Origin: Streptococcus sanguinis SK355
Lineage (GTDB): Bacteria; Bacillota; Bacilli; Lactobacillales; Streptococcaceae
NCBI RefSeq assembly: GCF_000212855.1
Contig: NZ_GL890993.1
Coordinates: 1,669,311-1,716,754, forward strand
DNA length: 47,444 nt
Reading direction: 5' to 3'
The notes beneath the pieces are model-generated. The model was not told where the DNA came from and ran no database searches. It worked only from the letters and a program-made list of their open reading frames with translations. Below, one piece after another: positions 27,996 through 36,233 of the stretch. The position numbers and the translations under genes were made by a program. How positions within the stretch are numbered: the first letter of the stretch is position 1; the number at the start of each line of letters is the position of its first letter.

Positions 27996-28364
27996 ATGGC
28001 ATTGAACATTGAAAACATTATTGCTGAAATTAAAGAAGCTTCAATCCTTGAATTGAACGACCTTGTAAAAGCTATCGAAGAAGAATTTGGTGTAACTGCA
28101 GCTGCTCCTGTAGCTGTAGCTGCTGCTGGTGCTGGTGAAGCTGCCGCTGCTAAAGATTCATTCGATATCGAATTGACTGCAGCTGGCGACAAGAAAGTCG
28201 GCGTTATCAAAGTTGTACGTGAAATCACTGGTCTTGGCCTTAAAGAAGCTAAAGAACTTGTTGATGGTGCACCAAACGTTATCAAAGAAGGCGTTGCTGC
28301 AGCAGAAGCTGAAGAACTTAAAGCTAAATTGGAAGAAGCAGGTGCTTCAGTTACTCTTAAATAA
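27996..28364 (+). CDS. rplL: Large ribosomal subunit protein L7/L12 (bL12)
   Basis: Stalk protein that recruits translation factors; present in several copies per ribosome. 122 residues. The N-terminal dimerisation part is [25 protein letters not shown], then comes an Ala-rich hinge, then the factor-binding domain [21 protein letters not shown] chose ATG 27996 with GGAGGA at 27983-27988; the frame opens upstream at TTG 27981 but that codon overlaps the ribosome site. Confidence 0.97.
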   Translation: MALNIENIIAEIKEASILELNDLVKAIEEEFGVTAAAPVAVAAAGAGEAAAAKDSFDIELTAAGDKKVGVIKVVREITGLGLKEAKELVDGAPNVIKEGVAAAEAEELKAKLEEAGASVTLK

Positions 28365-28387
28365 TAGAGTTTCCAATCATAGAAATC

Positions 28388-28414
28388 AACCAAGTCGAAA
28401 GACTTGGTTTTTTT
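28388..28414 (+). terminator. Terminator of rplJL
   Basis: Perfect 9-bp stem AACCAAGTC / GACTTGGTT with a GAAA tetraloop and a run of T. Confidence 0.92.
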
Positions 28415-28465
28415 GTATCCCAAAATCATTTTTATGTTAAAACGCTAACAAAAAATAGGATTGTA

Positions 28466-28474
28466 TGATATAAT
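28466..28474 (+). promoter_or_regulatory. Extended -10 promoter upstream of the M26 protease gene
   Basis: TGATATAAT at 28466-28474. The protease start is 177 nt further on, so the transcript would have a long leader containing the two small reading frames described below. Confidence 0.5.
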
Positions 28475-28566
28475 TTAGACAGATTATTGCGATTTAGGAG
28501 ATATTATGAATAAAATAAAAGTTATATGAGATTGTTGATTAGGAGATTTTTGTTAGGGGGATTCAG

Positions 28567-28635
28567 ATGAATGAATGCAATGGCTTACTGTTGCTCATTC
28601 TCTGGTTAAAGGATTTGTTATTCTTTTTAGAATAA
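28567..28635 (+). CDS. Possible 22-residue hydrophobic leader peptide
   Basis: ATG 28567 to TAA 28633-28635 encodes a 22-residue peptide, beginning MNECNGLLLL and rich in Leu and Phe, with an AGGGGG ribosome-like site (28554-28559). It would be a single membrane-spanning or membrane-active peptide. It ends 15 nt before the protease ATG. Another minimal frame of 7 codons (28506-28529) with its own AGGAG lies further upstream. Whether either is translated is unknown. Confidence 0.3.
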   Translation: MNECNGLLLLILWLKDLLFFLE

Positions 28636-28650
28636 TTTGAAAGGGTTTTT

Positions 28651-31600
28651 ATGAAAAAGTTTTTTGGGGAGAAGCAAACTCGGTTTACTTTTAGGAAATT
28701 AGCTGTCGGGCTTGTTTCGGCTGCTATTTCTAGTTTGTTTTTTGTTTCTATAGTTGGGGTTGACTCTGTTCAAGCACAGGAAAAGTTGAATGTACACTAT
28801 AAATACGTGACAGATACTGAAATAACTCCGCAAGAAAAGGAGTTGATTGTAAGTGGATTTCCTAAAATGTCAGAAGGCAACGAGGAAACTTACTATCTTG
28901 TCTACAGGTTAAACTCAAATACTGGAGCAAAAACGTTACCGAATACAGGCGACAGCAACAACTCCAATACTATGATGACGGCCGGTCTGTTAACGACGAT
29001 AGGATTGGTTGTTTTTGTTGTGTCAAAAGGAAAAGTTAAAAGCAAGTTCCTATTAACTGTTTTGGTGGGGGCTGGTGTCGGAGGTGGTTTGATACTATCC
29101 GTCGATGCGCTGGAAAATGGGATCTTACTGCAGTATAATGCGGAATATCAAGTGTCAGCTGGGGAAAGTCTGCCGTCACCAGGTGAAATTTCGGGCTATA
29201 CCTATGTTGGCTATATAAAAGATGAATCAATTAAAAAATTATTAGACAATAAGATTCTTGATAATCAGCAGAATGCTAATGAAGATAAAGAAGTTTTAAA
29301 CCAAAATAAGAAGCTAGATTATTCTGTTTCTTTTGATAAGAATGGGCTGAAAAATCAAACTCTTGGCGTCAATACAATTGAGCCTCAAGATGAAGTCTTG
29401 TCTGGCCGAGTAGCTAAGCCAGAATTATTATACAAAGAAGAGACTGTTGAAACTGAGATAGCCTTTGGAGAACAAATACAAGAAAATGCGGATTTAGCCG
29501 AGGGGGCTGTAAGAGTAAAACAAGAAGGCAAACCAGGCCGAAAAATCGAAGTTGTTCGAATTTTTACTGTAGATAATTCGGAAGTTTCAAGAGAAGTTCT
29601 TTCGACTAAAATAGAGGAAGCGACTCCTAAAATAGTGGAAAAAGGGACTAAAAAGCTTGAAACGACTAGCGAAAAACCAGTAGCTTCTAACTTGGTGGAA
29701 CCCGAGCAATTCGCTCCATTGCCTGAATACACTGGTATTCAAGCAGGTTCAGTAGTGTCACCCGAGCAAGTTACACCATTACCGGAATACACAGGAACTC
29801 AATCAGGTGCAGTAGTGTCACCCGAACAAGCGACTCCCTTACCAGAATACACAGGAACACAAGCTGGAGCCATAGTTGAGCACGAACAAGTCACCCCGTT
29901 GCCTGAATACACAGGAACTCAATCAGGTGCGGTGGTCGCTCCCGAGCAAGCTACACCATTACCGGAATACACAGGAACTCAATCAGGTGCAGTAGTGTCA
30001 CCCGAACAAGCGACTCCCTTACCAGAATATACAGAAGTTCAAGCAGGAGCGGTAGTGGAACCTGAGCAGGTCGCTCCATTACCTGAGTATACAGAAGTCC
30101 AAGCTGGAGCCATTGTTGAACCCGAGCAGGTAGAGCCTCCGCAAGAATATACTGGAAACATCGAACCAGCAGTACCTGAAACGGAAAATCCTACTGAAAA
30201 AGCTCAAGAGCCTAAAGAGCAGAAGCAAGAACCTGAAAAGCATATTGAATTGAGAAATGTATCTGAACTGGAATTGTATAGTCTATCTGATGAAAAATAC
30301 AAACAACACGTTTCTCTGGATACAATTCCGAGCAATCAAGACAATTATTTCGTGAAGGTCAAATCTTCTAAGTTTAAAGATGTCTTCTTGCCGATTTCTT
30401 CAATAGTTGATAGCACAAAAGATGGTCAGCCGGTTTATAAAATTACAGCAAGTGCTGAAAAATTAAAACAGGACGTCAACAATAAGTACGAGGACAACTA
30501 TACTTTTTACCTTGCCAAAAAGGCAGAGAGAGAAGTCACAAACTTCACTTCCTTTAGTAACCTGGTTCAAGCTATAAATAACGATCTCAATGGAACCTAT
30601 TATTTAGGTGCTAGTCTGAATGCCAATGAGGTCGAACTAGAAAATGGCGCTAGCAGTTATATAAAGGGCAGATTTACTGGTAAGCTGTTTGGTAGCAAAG
30701 ATGGGAAAAATTATGCTATTTATAATTTGAAGAAGCCTTTTTTTGATACATTGAGCGCTGCTACTGTAGAAAATCTGACTCTTAAAGATGTGAATATCTC
30801 AGGAAAAACTGATATTGGCGCCCTTGCAAATGAAGCCAATAATGCAACAAGGATTAATAATGTCCATGTAGACGGTGTTCTGGCTGGCGAACGTGGCATT
30901 GGTGGCTTAGTGTGGAAGGCTGATAATTCTAAGATTACCAACAGCAGTTTCAAAGGAAGAATTGTCAACTCCTATGAAACGAGGTCTCCATACAATATCG
31001 GAGGCCTAGTAGGTCAACTGACTGGCATCAATGCAGTAGTTGATAAGTCAAAAGCTACAATTACCATCTCGTCAAATGCGGATAGTACAAACCAAACTGT
31101 CGGCGGCCTTGCAGGTCTTGTCGAGAAAGATGCGCTTATCAGCAATAGTTACGCTGAGGGCCATATTAACAATGTCAAACGCTTTGGAAGCGTTGCTGGT
31201 GTGGCTGGCTACTTGTGGGATAGAGACTCTAACGAAGAGAGACATGCTGGAAGATTGCATAATGTTCTTAGTGATGTCAATGTTATGAACGGAAATGCCA
31301 TTAGTGGGTATCACTATCGAGGAATGAGGATAACTGACTCATATAGCAACAAAGACAATAGAGTTTTCAAAGTGACTCTTGAAAAGGATGAGGTCGTCAC
31401 CAAGGAATCCCTCGAAGAGAGAGGAACATTGATTGATGCTGCTAAAATCGCAAGTAAGAAATCTGAAATCAATTCTCTTACCGCACCGAAAGTCGAAAGC
31501 TTACTGACTAGCAGAAATATAGAAAGTGATTTTTCTAAGGTTAAAGACTATCAAGCCAGTCGAGCTTTAGCATATAAGAATATCGAAAAATTACTTCCGT

Positions 31601-34101
31601 TTTATGATAAGGCAACCATTGTCAAATACGGTAATCTGGTAAAAGAAGATAGCGCTTTGCATGAAAAAGAAGTCTTATCTGCAGTCATGATGAAGGATAA
31701 TAAAGTAATTACAGATATTGCTTCGCATAAAGAGGCAGCTAATAAGCTCTTGCTGCACTATCAGGATCATTCATCTGAAATACTAGATATTACCTACCAA
31801 TCTGATTTTAGTAAGTTAGCACAATACCGTGTTGGCGATACAGATCTCATCTATACGCCGAATCAATTCTTATATAATCATAATTCAATCATTAATGAAA
31901 TCTTGCCTGATTTGAGAGCGGTCGATTATCAGTCAGAGGCTATCAGAAACACCCTAGGTATTTCTTTAGGAGTTTCATTAACGGAATTATACTTAGAAGA
32001 GCAGTTTGCCAAAACAAAGGAAAATCTAGCAAATACACTGGAAAAACTGTTGTCTGCTGATGCAGTCATTGCCAGCGAAAATCAAACGATTAATGGTTAC
32101 GTCGTTGATAAAATCAAACGCAACAAGGAATCCTTGCTTCTAGGTTTGACCTATTTAGAGCGCTGGTACAACTTTAACTATGGTGACGTGAATGTCAAAG
32201 ACTTAGTCATGTATCACATGGATTTCTTTGGCAAGGGAAATGTGTCACCGCTAGACACAATCATTGAATTAGGTAAATCTGGTTTTAACAATCTTCTGGC
32301 CAAGAACAACGTAGATGCGTATAGCATCAGCCTAGCAAACAATAATGGAACAAAAGATCTGTTCAGCACGCTTGCCAATTACCGAGAAGTATTTTTACCA
32401 AACAAAACAAATAATCAATGGTTCAAAGAGCAAACCAAGGCTTATATCGTTGAAGAAAAATCAACTATTGATGAGGTGAGGGTCAAACAAGAGCAAGTTG
32501 GCAGCAAGTATTCTATCGGGGTCTATGATCGAATTACCAGCGACACTTGGAAATACCGAAATATGGTTCTACCTTTGCTGACAATGCCTGAAAGATCAGT
32601 CTTTGTCATCTCGACTATATCCAGTCTTGGTTTTGGTGCCTATGACAGATATAGAAATAATGAGCACAGAGCAGGGGCAGAACTCAATAAGTTTGTTGAG
32701 GAAAATGCTCAGGAAACCGCAAAACGCCAACGCGACCATTATGATTATTGGTATAGAATATTAGACGAGCAGGGCCGTGAAAAGCTCTATCGAAATATCT
32801 TGGTCTATGATGCCTATAAGTTCGGTGATGACACTACTGTTGGCAAGGCTACAGCGGAGGCACAATTTGACAGTTCTAATCCAGCCATGAAGTACTTCTT
32901 TGGACCTGTTGGAAACAAGGTTGTACACAATAAGCATGGTGCTTATGCTACTGGAGACGGTGTTTACTACATGGGATATCGTATGCTGGACAAGGACGGA
33001 GCCATTACCTATACTCATGAGATGACGCATGATTCTGATAACGAGATCTATTTAGGAGGATATGGAAGAAGAAGCGGTCTTGGTCCAGAATTCTTCGCCA
33101 AGGGCTTGTTGCAAGCACCGGATCATCCAGATGATGCGACCATCACGGTCAACTCAATTCTCAAATATGACAAGAATGATGCGACTGAAAAATCTCGTTT
33201 GCAAGTCCTTGATCCAACTGAACGATTCCAAAATGCGGATGATCTGAAAAACTATGTTCACAACATGTTTGATGTCATTTATATGTTGGAGTACCTAGAA
33301 GGGATGTCAATTGTTAACCGTCTATCTGATGTGCAGAAAGTGAACGCGCTGAGAAAAGTTGAGAATAAATATGTCCGAGATGCTGATGGAAATGATGTTT
33401 ACGCAACCAATGTGATAAAAAATATTACAATGGCAGATGCGCAAAAATTAAATTCATTCAATAGTCTCATTGAAAATGATATTCTTTCAGCGCGTGAGTA
33501 CAAAAATGGTGATGTAGAAAGAAATGGCTACCATACGATTAAACTCTTCTCTCCGATTTATTCGGCATTAAGCAGTGAAAAAGGAACTCCTGGAGATCTT
33601 ATGGGACGGCGTATGGCTTATGAGCTTTTGGCAGCCAAAGGCTTTAAAGATGGTATGGTCCCTTATATCTCTAACCAGTATGAAGATGATGCGAAGCAAA
33701 ACGGAAAAACCATCAGTATCTATGGTAAGAGCAGAGGTCTGGTAACTGATGACTTGGTTTTACGCAAGGTCTTCAATGGTCAGTTTAATAATTGGGCTGA
33801 GTTTAAGAAGGCTATGTATGAAGAGCGTAAAAACAAGTTCGACAGCCTGAACAAGGTCACATTTGATGATACGAGACAACCATGGACAAGTTATGCTACT
33901 AAGACTATAAGTACTGTAGAAGAGTTGCAAACCTTGATGGATGAAGCAGTTCTCAAAGATGCCAATGATAATTGGTATTCTTGGAGCGGCTATAAACCAG
34001 AACATGACAGTGCTGTCCACAAGCTGAAAAAAGCAGTCTTCAAAGCCTACCTCGATCAGACCAATGATTTCAGAACATCAATCTTTGAAAACCAGAAGTG
34101 A
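28651..34101 (+). CDS. iga: M26 zinc metalloprotease, IgA1-protease-like
   Basis: An 1816-residue surface protease. Order: YSIRK-like signal peptide (FTFRKLAVGLVSA, 12-24, cleavage near 42); sorting motif LPNTGD unusually near the N terminus (96-101) followed by two hydrophobic segments (about 107-124 and 132-152); G5-like domain (about 257-332); 20-residue tandem repeats (351-510); a beta-rich region with GLUG-like repeats (about 707-894); and the C-terminal peptidase. The zinc site is H1456-E1457-x-x-H1460 with E1480 twenty residues after the second His, as in peptidase family M26. N-terminal LPxTG and 20-residue repeats were described for S. sanguinis IgA1 protease, supporting that assignment. 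ZmpB-type specificity cannot be excluded. Confidence 0.85.
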   Translation: MKKFFGEKQTRFTFRKLAVGLVSAAISSLFFVSIVGVDSVQAQEKLNVHYKYVTDTEITPQEKELIVSGFPKMSEGNEETYYLVYRLNSNTGAKTLPNTGDSNNSNTMMTAGLLTTIGLVVFVVSKGKVKSKFLLTVLVGAGVGGGLILSVDALENGILLQYNAEYQVSAGESLPSPGEISGYTYVGYIKDESIKKLLDNKILDNQQNANEDKEVLNQNKKLDYSVSFDKNGLKNQTLGVNTIEPQDEVLSGRVAKPELLYKEETVETEIAFGEQIQENADLAEGAVRVKQEGKPGRKIEVVRIFTVDNSEVSREVLSTKIEEATPKIVEKGTKKLETTSEKPVASNLVEPEQFAPLPEYTGIQAGSVVSPEQVTPLPEYTGTQSGAVVSPEQATPLPEYTGTQAGAIVEHEQVTPLPEYTGTQSGAVVAPEQATPLPEYTGTQSGAVVSPEQATPLPEYTEVQAGAVVEPEQVAPLPEYTEVQAGAIVEPEQVEPPQEYTGNIEPAVPETENPTEKAQEPKEQKQEPEKHIELRNVSELELYSLSDEKYKQHVSLDTIPSNQDNYFVKVKSSKFKDVFLPISSIVDSTKDGQPVYKITASAEKLKQDVNNKYEDNYTFYLAKKAEREVTNFTSFSNLVQAINNDLNGTYYLGASLNANEVELENGASSYIKGRFTGKLFGSKDGKNYAIYNLKKPFFDTLSAATVENLTLKDVNISGKTDIGALANEANNATRINNVHVDGVLAGERGIGGLVWKADNSKITNSSFKGRIVNSYETRSPYNIGGLVGQLTGINAVVDKSKATITISSNADSTNQTVGGLAGLVEKDALISNSYAEGHINNVKRFGSVAGVAGYLWDRDSNEERHAGRLHNVLSDVNVMNGNAISGYHYRGMRITDSYSNKDNRVFKVTLEKDEVVTKESLEERGTLIDAAKIASKKSEINSLTAPKVESLLTSRNIESDFSKVKDYQASRALAYKNIEKLLPFYDKATIVKYGNLVKEDSALHEKEVLSAVMMKDNKVITDIASHKEAANKLLLHYQDHSSEILDITYQSDFSKLAQYRVGDTDLIYTPNQFLYNHNSIINEILPDLRAVDYQSEAIRNTLGISLGVSLTELYLEEQFAKTKENLANTLEKLLSADAVIASENQTINGYVVDKIKRNKESLLLGLTYLERWYNFNYGDVNVKDLVMYHMDFFGKGNVSPLDTIIELGKSGFNNLLAKNNVDAYSISLANNNGTKDLFSTLANYREVFLPNKTNNQWFKEQTKAYIVEEKSTIDEVRVKQEQVGSKYSIGVYDRITSDTWKYRNMVLPLLTMPERSVFVISTISSLGFGAYDRYRNNEHRAGAELNKFVEENAQETAKRQRDHYDYWYRILDEQGREKLYRNILVYDAYKFGDDTTVGKATAEAQFDSSNPAMKYFFGPVGNKVVHNKHGAYATGDGVYYMGYRMLDKDGAITYTHEMTHDSDNEIYLGGYGRRSGLGPEFFAKGLLQAPDHPDDATITVNSILKYDKNDATEKSRLQVLDPTERFQNADDLKNYVHNMFDVIYMLEYLEGMSIVNRLSDVQKVNALRKVENKYVRDADGNDVYATNVIKNITMADAQKLNSFNSLIENDILSAREYKNGDVERNGYHTIKLFSPIYSALSSEKGTPGDLMGRRMAYELLAAKGFKDGMVPYISNQYEDDAKQNGKTISIYGKSRGLVTDDLVLRKVFNGQFNNWAEFKKAMYEERKNKFDSLNKVTFDDTRQPWTSYATKTISTVEELQTLMDEAVLKDANDNWYSWSGYKPEHDSAVHKLKKAVFKAYLDQTNDFRTSIFENQK
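29701..30180 (+). repeat. 60-bp tandem repeats in the protease gene
   Basis: Eight units of exactly 60 bp, each coding 20 residues of the type PEQ-PLPEYTG-Q-GAVV. Seven are well conserved and the eighth (30121-30180) is degenerate. Units 2 (29761-29820) and 5 (29941-30000) differ at one base. Units 3 and 6 share their first 29 bases exactly. This shows a higher-order 180-bp duplication. Confidence 0.95.
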
Positions 34102-34216
34102 TGGATTTGAGCCGGTCAACCAGTCTGCAAAATGGCAAATCTGACAAGTTGGTGCTGGGTAAGAGCTTGAATTGCTCTTAAATTCAGATCTCAGACCTTC
34201 TTGCAGATAAGAAATT

Positions 34217-34246
34217 ACAAACCTAGTGAAAACTAGGTTTGTTTTT
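34217..34246 (+). terminator. Terminator of the M26 protease gene
   Basis: Perfect 11-bp stem ACAAACCTAGT / ACTAGGTTTGT with a GAAA loop and T run. Confidence 0.9.
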
Positions 34247-34250
34247 CTAC

Positions 34251-34346
34251 ATAAGTCAAGCAATTAAAACTGTAGCTGGTCTGCTTTCAGGCAGTTTGCT
34301 GCTGACAGTCATTTATGAGGCTGATGATAAGCAGAAAAAAGTCTGA
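34251..34346 (+). pseudogene. Possible remnant of a membrane protein C terminus
   Basis: One frame ending at TGA 34344-34346 reads as a helix plus charged tail (AIKTVAGLLSGSLLLTVIYE, then ADDKQKKV). There is no start codon or ribosome site, and the upstream part runs straight into the terminator. It looks like the surviving end of a lost gene, but the length is too short to be sure. Confidence 0.25.
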
Positions 34347-34353
34347 AATGACC

Positions 34354-34411
34354 TTTACCCTCCTTCATATTTTTGTTATAATATTTGTATTAAGGCGTGC
34401 ATTTGCGCGCT
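34354..34411 (+). promoter_or_regulatory. Promoter and leader hairpin of the ABC exporter genes
   Basis: TTTACC (34354-34359), a 17-bp spacer and TATAAT (34377-34382) with a TGT extension. Just after the start site a GC-rich hairpin GGCGTGC / GCGCGCT (34394-34411) is followed by TCTTTTC, which could act as an attenuator. Confidence 0.6.
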
Positions 34412-34483
34412 CTTTTCTGTGTTTTAAAAGCAGATGGTTGCTTTAGAGTGAGTTATTTTTGAATAGATAGTGAAGGAGGAGTT

Positions 34484-36220
34484 ATGTTATACATTTGGTC
34501 TTATTTGAAGAGATATCCTAAGTGGCTGGTCTTAGACTTTGTCGCAGCAATCTTTTTTGTAATCGTCAATCTAGGGTTGCCAACGGTGCTGGCTCGGATG
34601 ATTGATGAAGGAATCAATCCTAGGCAGATAGACCGGCTCTTTTTCTGGGCTTGGGTCATGTTTGGCGTTATTATCTTAGGAGTGTTGGGGAGAATCGTCC
34701 TGGCTTATGCGGCTGGGAAGCTAACGACAACCATGGTGCAGGACATGCGCAATGATCTCTATGCCAAGCTGCAAGAGTATTCTCACCATGAGTATGAGCA
34801 AATCGGTGTATCCTCTTTAGTCACGCGCTTGACTTCTGATGCTTTTGTACTCATGCAGTTTGCGGAGCAAACCCTGAAAATGGGTGTCATTACTCCCATG
34901 ATGATGCTGTCCAGTATTCTCATGATTTTTCTGACCAGTCCGTCTCTGGCCTGGATTGTAGCTGTTTCAGTGCCTTTCTTGGCAGTCGTGGTCATTTATG
35001 TAGCGGTTAAAACCAAGCCCTTGTCTGAAAAGCAGCAGAAGACTCTTGATAAGATTAATCAGTATGTGAGGGAAAATCTGACTGGTCTGCGCGTTATTCG
35101 GGCTTTTGCAAGAGAAGAATTTCAAGAGAAGCGTTTTGCTGATGAAAATGAAGTCTATGCGCAAAACTCCAATAAGCTCTTTAAGCTGACTGGTCTGACT
35201 GAGCCGCTCTTTGTGCAGATTATTATTGCGATGATTGTGGCCATTGTCTGGTTTGCCCTAGACCCCTTGCGGGACGGCAGTCTTGAAATCGGAAATCTCG
35301 TTGCCTTTATCGAATACAGCTTTCATGCGCTGCTATCCTTCCTCTTCTTGGCTAATCTCTTTACCATGTATCCACGGACAGCGGTATCGAGCCAGCGGCT
35401 CAAGGAAGTCATGGACATGCCCATTTCGATCAATCCTAATGAAGATGGTGTAACCGAGACAGATACGCAGGGGTATCTGGAGTTCGACAATGTAACTTTC
35501 GCTTATCCGGGTGAGACGGAAAGTCCTGTACTGCATAATATTTCCTTCAAAGCCAAGCCGGGTGAGACTATTGCCTTTATTGGTTCTACTGGTTCGGGTA
35601 AGTCTACACTGGTACAGCTGATTCCGCGCTTTTACGATGTAACACTAGGTAAGATTTTAGTGGATGGTGTGGATGTCCGCGAGTACAATCTGAAGGCTCT
35701 GCGTCAGAAGATTGGCTTTATTCCGCAGAAAGCTCTGCTATTTACCGGAACTATCGCAGCGAATCTACGCTACGGAAAGGAAGAGGCTAGTCAAGAGGAG
35801 CTGAGTCAGGCGGCTGAGGTTGCTCAAGCCAAGGACTTTATCGAGAGCCGGGAAGAGCGTTTTGAGACTCATCTAGCTGAGGGAGGCAGCAACCTATCCG
35901 GTGGGCAGAAACAGCGACTCTCTATCGCCCGTGCAGTGGTTAAAAAGCCGGATATTTATATCTTCGACGACTCTTTTTCTGCTCTGGATTACAAGACGGA
36001 TGCAGTGCTTCGTCGTCGTCTCAAGGAAGTGACAGGTCAGGCAACAGTGCTGATTGTAGCTCAACGGGTGGGAACTATCATGGACGCTGACCAAATTATC
36101 GTTCTGGATCAGGGCGAAATCGTCGGACGCGGGAAGCATGAAGAACTGATGGAAACCAATGATATTTATCGTGAAATTGCAGATTCTCAGCTGAAGAATC
36201 AAGCTTTGACAGAGGAATAG
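34484..36220 (+). CDS. ABC exporter half-transporter, degenerate-site subunit
   Basis: A 578-residue type IV ABC exporter half: six transmembrane helices (about 1-310) and a C-terminal ATPase. Walker A is GSTGSGKS (367-374) and the signature is a canonical LSGGQ (471-475). Walker B ends D495-D496, with Asp in place of the catalytic Glu, and the H-loop residue is Q527. It thus lacks two catalytic residues and needs its partner, the next gene. Such pairs (LmrCD/BmrCD/PatAB type) export drugs, lipids or peptides; the cargo here is unknown. An AAGGAGG ribosome site precedes the ATG. Confidence 0.92.
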   Translation: MLYIWSYLKRYPKWLVLDFVAAIFFVIVNLGLPTVLARMIDEGINPRQIDRLFFWAWVMFGVIILGVLGRIVLAYAAGKLTTTMVQDMRNDLYAKLQEYSHHEYEQIGVSSLVTRLTSDAFVLMQFAEQTLKMGVITPMMMLSSILMIFLTSPSLAWIVAVSVPFLAVVVIYVAVKTKPLSEKQQKTLDKINQYVRENLTGLRVIRAFAREEFQEKRFADENEVYAQNSNKLFKLTGLTEPLFVQIIIAMIVAIVWFALDPLRDGSLEIGNLVAFIEYSFHALLSFLFLANLFTMYPRTAVSSQRLKEVMDMPISINPNEDGVTETDTQGYLEFDNVTFAYPGETESPVLHNISFKAKPGETIAFIGSTGSGKSTLVQLIPRFYDVTLGKILVDGVDVREYNLKALRQKIGFIPQKALLFTGTIAANLRYGKEEASQEELSQAAEVAQAKDFIESREERFETHLAEGGSNLSGGQKQRLSIARAVVKKPDIYIFDDSFSALDYKTDAVLRRRLKEVTGQATVLIVAQRVGTIMDADQIIVLDQGEIVGRGKHEELMETNDIYREIADSQLKNQALTEE

Positions 36221-36233
36221 AAAGGAGACTGAC

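Larger units (their letters stand above)
34102..34483 (+). other. 382-bp gene-free stretch after the protease gene
   Basis: Holds a small hairpin TAAGAGC/GCTCTTA (34160-34180), the protease terminator (34217-34246), a possible coding remnant (34251-34346), the ABC exporter promoter (34354-34382) and a GC-rich hairpin in its leader (34394-34411). Nothing else was recognised. Confidence 0.7.
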
